Shown: piece after piece, positions 1 through 6,760 of the stretch | How the letters are laid out: each line of letters begins with the position of its first letter | Numbering within the stretch: the first letter of the stretch is position 1 | Assembly (NCBI GenBank): GCA_024681275.1 | Contig: JAILBD010000243.1 | Coordinates: 1-7,732 of the forward strand | Source of the DNA: Erysipelotrichaceae bacterium | GTDB lineage: Bacteria; Bacillota_I; Bacilli_A; Erysipelotrichales; Erysipelotrichaceae | DNA: 7,732 bases | Reading direction: 5' to 3' | Made by a program: the position numbers and the translations under genes | The notes under the pieces: generated by a model | What the model was told of the DNA's origin: nothing | The model's input: only the letters and a program-made list of their open reading frames with translations | Databases searched by the model: none

Positions 1-256
1 GAACGATGAATACCAGAAACAGTGACAGGAATCCGAAGGAGAAGTCCTTGATCGGATCCAGATTCGGTAATGCAGGAATATAGGAACGGAATACGTTGTA
101 GAAGAAGATCAGCGATCCCGTCAGGATGATCGGCAGAGCTCTCGTCCATGCGTCAGCGATTGCGGCAACCCACGGGTTGGCAATGACCTTCTGCATTGTG
201 GGAGCGAACTTCGTCATCATCCAGTTCATAAAAGCGTTAGGTTTCTTTTCAGACAT
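1..256 (-). CDS. PTS EIIC, lactose/cellobiose family, partial (N-terminal 85 residues)
   Basis: This is the start of a membrane permease subunit of a lactose/cellobiose-family PTS; the rest lies beyond the left edge. The visible part begins MSEKKPNAFMNWMMTKFAP and continues into a hydrophobic first membrane segment near residues 39-53 (RALPIILTGSLIFFY). It resembles the N-terminus of the other EIIC in this window, sharing the pattern W-x(3)-KFAPT-x-QKV and a matching ILPFILAGSL segment, so the two are paralogs. The ATG at 254-256 is preceded by a good ribosome binding site (AAAGGGGAAAG). It starts 22 bases after the EIIB stop, so the two genes are surely co-transcribed. It would form the sugar channel of a second PTS. 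Substrate cannot be told from this fragment. Confidence 0.88.
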   Translation of the reverse strand, partial: MSEKKPNAFMNWMMTKFAPTMQKVIANPWVAAIADAWTRALPIILTGSLIFFYNVFRSYIPALPNLDPIKDFSFGFLSLFLVFIV

Positions 257-278
257 TTTCTTTCCCCTTTTGTTGTTC

Positions 279-587
279 TTATTTACTTAATTCTTCTTTG
301 ATCAGTTTGTAGAGTCCGTCGCCGTCGATCGTTGCATAGATGTCGGCAGGAATGACCATGCACTTGGTGCCGTACTGGTCGCACTGGCTCTTGATCGATT
401 CAAATTTCGGTTTGAGGTGCGGTCCCAGACATACGATGTCGACCGTCGGAAGAGAAGGTCCGATCGTGCTTTCGGCCTGTGCGTTGCAGGAACAATCCGC
501 AACGCCGTCTTTCTTGGCGGCAGCCCTTACCTTCTTAGCAATGAATCCGCTGGACATTCCAGCTCCGCAGCAAAGCAATATCTTCAT
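279..587 (-). CDS. PTS EIIB, lactose/cellobiose (lichenan) family
   Basis: This is a 102-residue cytoplasmic phosphocarrier that takes phosphate from EIIA and hands it to sugar moving through EIIC. It has the typical EIIB fold and length for the family. The N-terminal strand runs into the phosphate-binding loop CCGAGMSSG, in which Cys7 aligns with the phosphorylated cysteine of other cellobiose-type EIIBs. A conserved GPHL motif lies near residues 55-58. It is the third EIIB of the window and is clearly diverged from the other two. It is cysteine-rich (Cys6, 7, 32, 34, 53, 69, 76), which the other EIIBs are not. The start is well supported by AAAGGAGG seven bases upstream of the ATG. It heads a unit with the partial EIIC at the left edge, separated from the upstream regulator by a terminator. 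Confidence 0.93.
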   Translation of the reverse strand: MKILLCCGAGMSSGFIAKKVRAAAKKDGVADCSCNAQAESTIGPSLPTVDIVCLGPHLKPKFESIKSQCDQYGTKCMVIPADIYATIDGDGLYKLIKEELSK

Positions 588-675
588 AGCAATTTCCTCC
601 TTTGTTTGCCGGCTTGTGATTTCAGTATATTAAGCTCTCTGATTTTTACCTAATAGCGCTTTGCACCGCCCGGGG
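588..675 (-). promoter_or_regulatory. Probable promoter/leader of the second PTS unit
   Basis: The regulator upstream ends in an intrinsic terminator, so the EIIB/EIIC unit should have its own promoter here. A possible -10 TATACT is at 624-629 (minus strand), with a poor -35 (TAGGTA, 3 of 6 matches) at 647-652. A weak catabolite-repression-like element (about 11 of 14 by eye, core AAAGCGCT) lies at 651-664, overlapping and upstream of the -35. The poor -35 would fit a promoter that needs an activator such as a PRD regulator. The exact boxes are a guess. Confidence 0.35.
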
Positions 676-700
676 AAAAGAAAAGATGCCCTGGGCATCT
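676..700 (-). terminator. Intrinsic terminator overlapping the regulator stop codon
   Basis: The arms AGATGCCC (684-691) and GGGCATCT (693-700) are perfect inverted repeats around position 692. On the minus strand they are followed by TTTCTTTT, the classic hairpin plus U-rich tail. The TAG stop of the regulator (699-701) lies at the base of the 5' arm. This isolates the regulator transcript from the EIIB/EIIC unit downstream, apart from any read-through. Confidence 0.82.
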
Positions 701-2603
701 AATCAATCAATGACAGCAGCGTTTCCTTGAATCTGTCGAAATCTCTGCAACTGCAGATCATCCGCAGGTACTCTTCGTCCGAGAAGACCGTTATCAGGGC
801 CTCATACAACTGCGTGAACTCCGCGTGGTCGTGCGCATGAATCGACATCATCAGAACAACATTCACCAGGCGGCCGCTCCAGCTGATTCCTGCAGGATCG
901 ATCAGCACCGAGACGCTGGTCTTTAGAGCGTCCATCTCTACCGAGTGCGGTACTGCAACCGCTCCGAAAACCGTGGCGGCCGCGTTTTCTCTCTTCATGA
1001 CGTTCTCTCTGAAATCCTCCCTGACGTAGCCAATCCTCATCAAGTTGTTCGCCAGCAGGTCAATCGCATCGTCCCTTTCGTGTGTGTTCTTCGGTTTGTA
1101 GAAAAACAGCTCTTTTTCAAAGAAGTCGTCGAAATGGCGTTTCAGCATCCGTCCGGTGATCCTGTTGCGGGTTGTTTCAATTGCGTTCTGGATTTCCGTC
1201 TTGTCTTTCTGCGAAAGGAAGGGAGAAATGACTACGTTGACGCCTTTGCCTGTCTCGCTTCGGATTGTCGATATCAGCAGATCATACTTCATATTTCCGA
1301 TCTCCGAGAGCTGCTGAACGACGGAAACGATGTTGATCTCGTTGGAATATATCAGCAGCAGCTTGTTGTAGAGCTGACTGGACAGATCCATGTAGGTCGG
1401 GCAGAGCAGGACTGTCCTGATTCTCTGTGAAGCGTGCTTCTGTCTCTCGATTTCACCGCCGATGTGCAAGGCAAGGAAGCATATCTCACCCTCCTTGATT
1501 TCAATATCGTACTCTTCCATCAGTCTCATCGCCACAAACAGCGCAATGTCAAAGACAATCGGCTGACTCTGGATAATCGAAGCGCTCATTGGATTGAAGA
1601 TGGCACTGCCGTTGCGTGCCCGGAAAATCAGGTTCTTCAGATGCAGAGCAAAAGGTACGGTGAAGGTCTGGTTGGAAAGATCTACATAATAGCGGTTTTT
1701 GATGTCTTCGATCAGACTCAGCGTATCATCGGAGATCTCGTTTCCGACCAGTTCTTTCAGTTTTTTGTATTCATCGGTCGTGGGAAGGTTGGCGTTGGAA
1801 CGGAAGAGGATATAGATTTCTGTTTGTTCTCCTTTAGTGAAAGTTATGTCATAGTCCTCTTCCAGCTTTTCACAGATCTCAGAGATGATCGTGCGCTCTT
1901 CTTCGTTCATTCTGACATTCTCCAGCGGCTGGACATAGTTCTTCTTTTTCAGCCGGTCGATGATCACCGCGATGTGCAGCGTCAGATTGAACAGAGCGAA
2001 TTCGTTGATGAAGTAGTTATATTTCTGGAACACTTTGCGGACAACGCTGACGATGTATCTGACGTTAAAATCCGAGAATTCCTTCTGCAGAAGTTCATAG
2101 TCAAAATAGCTGCTTTCCACATTATCCAGCAGAGTCAGGGAATACATTTTTCGTAGCGAGCGCTCGGGACCTTCGATCCAGAGATCGTCTTTCTTGAAGC
2201 GGAAGCTGATTTTGTAGGATTCGTAGAGGCGGTTCATTCTGCTGATATCTGAACGTAAAGTGGCTTCTGAAACACAGAGCTTGTTGCATAGCTCCTCGAT
2301 CTCCAAAGAGGATGTGTGTTTCAAAAGAAATTCCTTAATCAGGTAATTTCTTCTTTCCTCAAAGTTCTGGGGGATGTCGTCTTCGTTTCTGTTCAGAAGC
2401 GACTGGCCCACGTTGCGGTTGATCGTGTACCCCTGATTTCCTCCGTTGATCACCATCGTATCCGCTTCCTGATTGATTTGAGCGATATAGGTTTTGATTG
2501 TGCGAGAAGAAATACCCATCATTTCCGACAGATGTTTTGAGGTAACCGGACCGCTGTTTTCCAGCAATAGCCTGATGATTTTTTCGTGTATTAGATTCAT
2601 CAA
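699..2603 (-). CDS. PRD-domain PTS-controlled transcriptional regulator (MtlR/LicR/ManR type)
   Basis: This is a 634-residue transcription activator whose activity is set by PTS phosphorylation. Domains in order are: HTH at about 4-60, second Mga-like HTH at about 84-140, PRD1 at about 172-275, PRD2 at about 285-390, EIIB-like at about 396-480 and EIIA-like at about 492-634. Candidate phosphorylation sites are His210 in PRD1 (LHIAVIIDR), His321 and His380 in PRD2 (FALHLK, LALHIGGE), Cys401 in the EIIB-like domain (LLCPT) and His553 in the EIIA-like domain (AVPHS). The second PRD1 histidine position, by alignment with PRD2, is Ser269. The length is typical for the LicR/MtlR class. The start is uncertain: TTG at 2601-2603 is followed directly by ATG at 2598-2600, and neither has a well-placed ribosome binding site (AAGGA is about 21 bases upstream). 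I prefer the ATG. It lies between the two PTS units and could control either or both; it is a paralog of the regulator at the right edge. Confidence 0.92.
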   Translation of the reverse strand: MMNLIHEKIIRLLLENSGPVTSKHLSEMMGISSRTIKTYIAQINQEADTMVINGGNQGYTINRNVGQSLLNRNEDDIPQNFEERRNYLIKEFLLKHTSSLEIEELCNKLCVSEATLRSDISRMNRLYESYKISFRFKKDDLWIEGPERSLRKMYSLTLLDNVESSYFDYELLQKEFSDFNVRYIVSVVRKVFQKYNYFINEFALFNLTLHIAVIIDRLKKKNYVQPLENVRMNEEERTIISEICEKLEEDYDITFTKGEQTEIYILFRSNANLPTTDEYKKLKELVGNEISDDTLSLIEDIKNRYYVDLSNQTFTVPFALHLKNLIFRARNGSAIFNPMSASIIQSQPIVFDIALFVAMRLMEEYDIEIKEGEICFLALHIGGEIERQKHASQRIRTVLLCPTYMDLSSQLYNKLLLIYSNEINIVSVVQQLSEIGNMKYDLLISTIRSETGKGVNVVISPFLSQKDKTEIQNAIETTRNRITGRMLKRHFDDFFEKELFFYKPKNTHERDDAIDLLANNLMRIGYVREDFRENVMKRENAAATVFGAVAVPHSVEMDALKTSVSVLIDPAGISWSGRLVNVVLMMSIHAHDHAEFTQLYEALITVFSDEEYLRMICSCRDFDRFKETLLSLID

Positions 2604-2660
2604 TCAATATCTTATCTTATTTCCTTACAGGATAAAAATAAGCTCCTGCACCAGGCAGGG
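2604..2660 (-). promoter_or_regulatory. Putative promoter and dyad upstream of the full-length regulator
   Basis: Two overlapping -10-like TAAGAT hexamers (2609-2614 and 2614-2619, minus strand) sit 5 to 8 bases before the TTG/ATG start. A clear -35 is not visible. The region carries an imperfect dyad: CTTATTT (2616-2622) with AAATAAG (2636-2642), and inside it TCCT (2622-2625) with AGGA (2629-2632). A further small inverted repeat, CCTGC (2645-2649) with GCAGG (2655-2659), lies upstream. The dyad is a candidate operator for autoregulation. No function is proven. Confidence 0.3.
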
Positions 2661-2670
2661 AAATCTTCAA

Positions 2671-2740
2671 TAAAAAGCCCCTCTTGCCAAAACCTCGGTG
2701 AAACAGACGTTTTCCCAAGTCTCAAAGAAGGGCCTTTTTA
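2671..2740 (-). terminator. Long hairpin terminator at the end of the beta-glycosidase operon
   Basis: TAAAAAG...CCCT (from 2671) pairs with AGGG...CTTTTTA (ending at 2740) through a long stem with one mismatch and one bulge. Read on the minus strand, the 3' arm ends in GGGGCUUUUUA, so it looks like an intrinsic terminator 18 bases after the glycosidase stop codon. Its loop is about 40 bases and contains further complementary parts: CTTG (2683-2686) with CAAG (2716-2719), and AAAAC (2689-2693) with GTTTT (2709-2713). A T-run also follows the hairpin on the plus strand, so it could act in both directions, although no plus-strand gene ends here. Confidence 0.7.
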
Positions 2741-2758
2741 TGCTTTATAAAACGGGTA

Positions 2759-4213
<1,455 letters not shown>

Positions 4214-4561
4214 TTACCCCTTCAGTTTGGCATCGATCGCCTGCGCATACTTCAGGAAATTCTTCGTCATATTGATCTCGACCTGAATGGTCATCAGGGT
4301 GTCTTGAGCGTGTGCAAAGAGAACGGAATACTCCATCTTCTCATCGCCGCCTCTGATGTCGCCCTGTATCATTTCGGTCTGTACGACGTGAGCGGCTGTC
4401 TGGACTTTTTCAGCGTCTTTCAATAACGCTTTTGCTGCCTCATAATCACCCTCAACGATCTTGTTGAAAGCCTGTGCAGCGAAATTTCTGGCATCACCGG
4501 AGTTCATGATGATCTCCATTGCCTTGCCAACGATATATTCTGTCTTTTCTTCAGGTGTCAT
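4214..4561 (-). CDS. PTS EIIA, lactose/cellobiose family
   Basis: This is a 115-residue all-helical cytoplasmic phosphocarrier that receives phosphate from HPr and passes it to EIIB. Family members form trimers. The motif FAHAQDTLM (82-90) contains the phosphorylated His84 and Asp87, the usual metal-binding aspartate of the trimer core. The common HAQDHLM sequence has Thr88 in place of its second histidine, which is not the phosphorylated one. A preceding segment, AHVVQTEMIQGDIRGG (57-72), matches the family. Length is slightly above the usual 100-110. ATG at 4559-4561 has AAAGGAG about ten bases upstream. It is the only EIIA gene visible in the window, so it may serve more than one EIIB/EIIC set. 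Confidence 0.94.
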   Translation of the reverse strand: MTPEEKTEYIVGKAMEIIMNSGDARNFAAQAFNKIVEGDYEAAKALLKDAEKVQTAAHVVQTEMIQGDIRGGDEKMEYSVLFAHAQDTLMTIQVEINMTKNFLKYAQAIDAKLKG

Positions 4562-4601
4562 TGTTGATTCTCTCCTTTGATAAAAACGATATCAGATAAA
4601 T

Positions 4602-4637
4602 AAACGCTGTCGCTGACCAAAGCCTGCGACAGCGTTT
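4602..4637 (-). other. Intra-operon stem-loop between EIIC and EIIA
   Basis: Perfect 12-base inverted repeats, AAACGCTGTCGC (4602-4613) and GCGACAGCGTTT (4626-4637), enclose a 12-base loop. The stem starts 20 bases after the EIIC stop codon. On the minus strand it is followed by AUUUAUC, U-rich but not a proper U-run. It could be a partial terminator or an mRNA-stabilising or processing structure that sets EIIC versus EIIA/glycosidase levels. The structure is certain; its role is inferred. Confidence 0.7.
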
Positions 4638-4657
4638 GAAACACTTAACAGATCAGA

Positions 4658-5887
4658 TTATTCTGCAGCAGCCTCTTCTGCAACCTTCTGCTTCTCGTAA
4701 GCTTTGAAGAACGGATACCAGATGGCAGCCTGTAAAGCAAACTGAGCAATGACGAAGATGATGCTTGGCAGATGTCCCTGAGTTGAGATCCATGTTGAAA
4801 TCGGATATGGGCAATACCATAATTCGAAGTCAATGCGAGGGATCTTTGCAAACGGGATCCACTTTGTGAAAGCCCAAGTCGTTAATGCAGCGACAGGACC
4901 CTGAATCCACATCGGGATCATGAGCAGCGGGTTCCAGGCGATAGCACCGAAGATGACCGGCTCGTTGATGTTCAGGATGCCAGGGCCTAAGCAAGCTCTG
5001 CCGAGAGCCTTCAGCTCCTGAGACTTGGAGAAGCACATCATGAGAACCAGCGACAGCGTAGCACCGATGCCACCGATCCACATGTAGCAAGTGTACATCG
5101 TGGTCTCAGTGAACAGAGAGAGATTCTGAGCAGTTGCCGTACCTGCGGCGACCAGAGCCAGATTCATTTCTGTAGCCTGTCTCTTGACCGGGTCAGTAAC
5201 AGGTGTCAGTACCCAACCGGAAATACCCATAGAGTAGATGAAGCACTGGAAGAAAGTGACGATCATCATACCAGGCAGCGTGTTAGCGATCAGTGCCAAC
5301 GGAGAGAAGATCTTCTGAATCGTTCCGGCAACATCGACACCAAGGACACCGACGACCAGCCAACCAGCTGAAACGACCAGCATGATCGGAAGCAGAGCGT
5401 CGAACCACTGACGTACAAAGTCAGGAATGACGGAATCTTCTTTAAAGAATGAGAATTTTGCGAAAGCGCCGAATACCAGACCGGAGATGACACCGGCAAA
5501 CATGGCGACGAACATACCTGCTGCGCCATAGAGGCCAACGCTCTGCGTAGCTGCGCCAGAAGCGACGACTTCCGGTTCAACGAAGATCATGAACAGCAGC
5601 AGGCCGGTGATACCAGCCAGCAATCTCTGCTTTCTGTATCTCTTTTTCTCACAGTAATTGAACGGGATCAGGAAGGCGACCATCAAAGAGATCTTTGACA
5701 TCGTCCAGCCAAACGGTGTCCAGAATCCGCCGTAAACGATAGCCAGGACACAGAACAGTGAACCAGCCAGAATGAATGGCAGGATCTGTAAGACAGAGTC
5801 CTTAATTACAACGATCCAGGTGTAATTAGTGACTTTCTGGAGAGTAGGCGCGAACTTGTTCTCGAGCCAATCCATAAATTTCTGCAT
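4658..5887 (-). CDS. PTS EIIC permease, lactose/cellobiose family
   Basis: This is a 409-residue integral membrane protein, somewhat shorter than typical cellobiose EIICs (about 430-450), that carries the sugar across the membrane and presents it to phospho-EIIB. It has multiple hydrophobic segments, starting near residues 33-52. The signature GPGILNINEPVIFGAIAWNP (301-320) includes Glu309, equivalent to the conserved glutamate that binds the sugar in this family. A second functional site usually reads GIHG, with a histidine that contacts the sugar hydroxyl to be phosphorylated. Here the corresponding segment reads GISGWVLTP (221-229), with Ser223. The C-terminus is a short charged tail (EKQKVAEEAAAE). 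ATG at 5885-5887 is preceded by AAAGGGGAAAA at a slightly long spacing of about 11 bases. Met5 is an alternative but has no better site. A hairpin around this site may control translation. Confidence 0.94.
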   Translation of the reverse strand: MQKFMDWLENKFAPTLQKVTNYTWIVVIKDSVLQILPFILAGSLFCVLAIVYGGFWTPFGWTMSKISLMVAFLIPFNYCEKKRYRKQRLLAGITGLLLFMIFVEPEVVASGAATQSVGLYGAAGMFVAMFAGVISGLVFGAFAKFSFFKEDSVIPDFVRQWFDALLPIMLVVSAGWLVVGVLGVDVAGTIQKIFSPLALIANTLPGMMIVTFFQCFIYSMGISGWVLTPVTDPVKRQATEMNLALVAAGTATAQNLSLFTETTMYTCYMWIGGIGATLSLVLMMCFSKSQELKALGRACLGPGILNINEPVIFGAIAWNPLLMIPMWIQGPVAALTTWAFTKWIPFAKIPRIDFELWYCPYPISTWISTQGHLPSIIFVIAQFALQAAIWYPFFKAYEKQKVAEEAAAE

Positions 5888-5916
5888 GTAAGAATTTTCC
5901 CCTTTCTTTTTACATG
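5885..5916 (-). promoter_or_regulatory. Hairpin enclosing the EIIC ribosome binding site and start codon
   Basis: CATGTAA (5885-5891) and TTACATG (5910-5916) are perfect inverted repeats, and the stem extends three more pairs (GAA/TTC) past a three-base bulge. In the mRNA the EIIC start codon lies in the 3' arm and the AGGGG ribosome binding site lies in the loop. The stem is A/U-rich and only moderately stable. It may temper EIIC translation relative to the EIIB upstream. The pairing is seen; the function is inferred. Confidence 0.4.
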
Positions 5917-5936
5917 TTTTTCTTTATTAACGGAGA

Positions 5937-6251
5937 TTATTCCCCGAATAAAGCTAAGATCTGATCAAGAGCTTTATCGCCATTGAGGTGTGCATATGCG
6001 TCCTTTTCAATGACGGCGACCTTGACATCATAACCTTCGCATCTCTCGTTCATTTCTTCTTCGAGGTGTGCAAGGTGCGGACCGATCAGAAGGCAGTCGA
6101 TTTCTTCAATATAATCTTCGACTGTCGATTCACTTCTGGCATTGACGGTCATTTCAATACCTCTGGCAGCGGCTGCTTTTCTGATGTTGGCAGCCATGAA
6201 ACCGGAAGATGCGCCGGTACCGCATATCAGCAATACGTTGTGTTTAGCCAT
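5937..6251 (-). CDS. PTS EIIB, lactose/cellobiose family (second of tandem pair)
   Basis: This is a 104-residue EIIB phosphocarrier. The phosphate-binding loop is LLICGTGASSGFMAA (7-21) with phosphorylated Cys10, and the conserved GPHL motif follows near 57-60. It is closely similar to the EIIB directly upstream: both have VLL-x-CG-x-GASS-x-FMAA, a D-A/Y-YA-x-L segment near the end, and the same spacing. It most probably partners the EIIC that follows 49 bases later, because adjacency of B and C is the rule in this family. ATG at 6249-6251 has AAAAGGAG nine bases upstream. The stop is TAA at 5937-5939. Confidence 0.94.
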   Translation of the reverse strand: MAKHNVLLICGTGASSGFMAANIRKAAAARGIEMTVNARSESTVEDYIEEIDCLLIGPHLAHLEEEMNERCEGYDVKVAVIEKDAYAHLNGDKALDQILALFGE

Positions 6252-6275
6252 AATCTGTTACTCCTTTTTTGACAG

Positions 6276-6647
6276 TTATATTATTTCAGTTTCTTTTTTG
6301 TTTTTCATCTGATGATTTGCACCGTCTTCGTGCAAGTTTTCAAGCTCGCTAAGCAGGTGTTCTATCGCCTTTTTTCCATCAAGCTTTGCATAGTAGTCTT
6401 TATCCATCAGGATGATGGTTTTTTCTTTGCTGTATCTTTTCTTCAGACCCTCAAAATAACCTGTGAGGTGTGGGCCGACCATCACTGCATCCACGTCTTC
6501 GATGTAGTTGACGATCTCCGCTTCCGCCCTGGCCGTGATCCCCAGATCCAATCCGGTCTCCCTGGCAGCCATTCGCATCTTGGCGGCCATGAAGCTTGAA
6601 GAAGCACCGGATCCACAGACTAAAAGAACGTTTATTTTCCTCTTCAT
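6276..6647 (-). CDS. PTS EIIB, lactose/cellobiose family (first of tandem pair, C-terminal tail)
   Basis: This is a 123-residue EIIB-like phosphocarrier and the first gene of the operon. The loop is VLLVCGSGASSSFMAA (7-22), with Cys11 as the phosphorylated residue, followed by GPHL near 58-61. It ends in a hydrophilic tail of about 20 residues rich in Asn, Lys, Glu and His, which the neighbouring EIIB lacks. The next EIIB starts 24 bases downstream, so the two are co-transcribed. Two EIIBs before one EIIC suggests this copy serves another EIIC or phosphorylates a regulator. An in-frame TAA 12 bases upstream fixes the ATG at 6645-6647 as the farthest possible ATG start. No ribosome binding site precedes it; a TAAAAT -10-like box lies six bases upstream, so the transcript may be leaderless. 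Confidence 0.9.
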   Translation of the reverse strand: MKRKINVLLVCGSGASSSFMAAKMRMAARETGLDLGITARAEAEIVNYIEDVDAVMVGPHLTGYFEGLKKRYSKEKTIILMDKDYYAKLDGKKAIEHLLSELENLHEDGANHQMKNKKETEII

Positions 6648-6760
6648 GCCTATATTTTAGAAAGAATCCATCAACGCTTCGACTCTTCTTTTGCCTTGTT
6701 ATGGTGAAAGTTTTTGTCCTATGCAGTATCAAAGGATCTCTCATAGGATATAATGTTCTT
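6648..6760. promoter_or_regulatory. Divergent promoter/operator region
   Basis: This 113-base region separates the leftward PTS operon from the rightward regulator. On the minus strand TAAAAT (6654-6659), with a poor -35 TCGAAG about 17 bases upstream, lies six bases from the EIIB ATG. On the plus strand a perfect TATAAT (6749-6754) lies six bases before the GTG of the regulator, with a poor -35 (GTATCA at 6726-6731). A 7-base perfect inverted repeat, TCCTATG (6717-6723) and CATAGGA (6742-6748), brackets that -35 and ends right at the -10. This is a candidate operator for the regulator. A weak catabolite-repression-like element (about 10 of 14) is at 6669-6682. Confidence 0.55.

Noticed and set aside
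588..698. Sigma-54 (-12/-24) promoter for the second PTS unit
   Set aside because: No TGGCAC-N5-TTGCA-like element, and the regulators lack the AAA+ domain of LevR-type sigma-54 activators.
945..1430. Plus-strand open frame of 161 codons
   Set aside because: Also a shadow of the PRD regulator (EIIB-like and EIIA-like domains) with no supporting signals.
1434..2156. Plus-strand open frame of 240 codons
   Set aside because: It is antisense to the PRD regulator, whose minus-strand product has clear domains throughout; the plus-strand peptide resembles no family and has no ribosome binding site.
2671..2740. BglG/LicT-type RAT antiterminator upstream of a PTS gene
   Set aside because: The regulators here have DNA-binding HTH domains, no RNA-binding CAT domain is encoded, and I see no RAT-like conserved sequence.
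6701..6760. ATG at 6701 as the start of the rightward regulator
   Set aside because: It is in frame but has no ribosome binding site, would place the TATAAT and the operator-like dyad inside the coding region, and adds 20 residues absent from the paralog. Kept only as an alternative.
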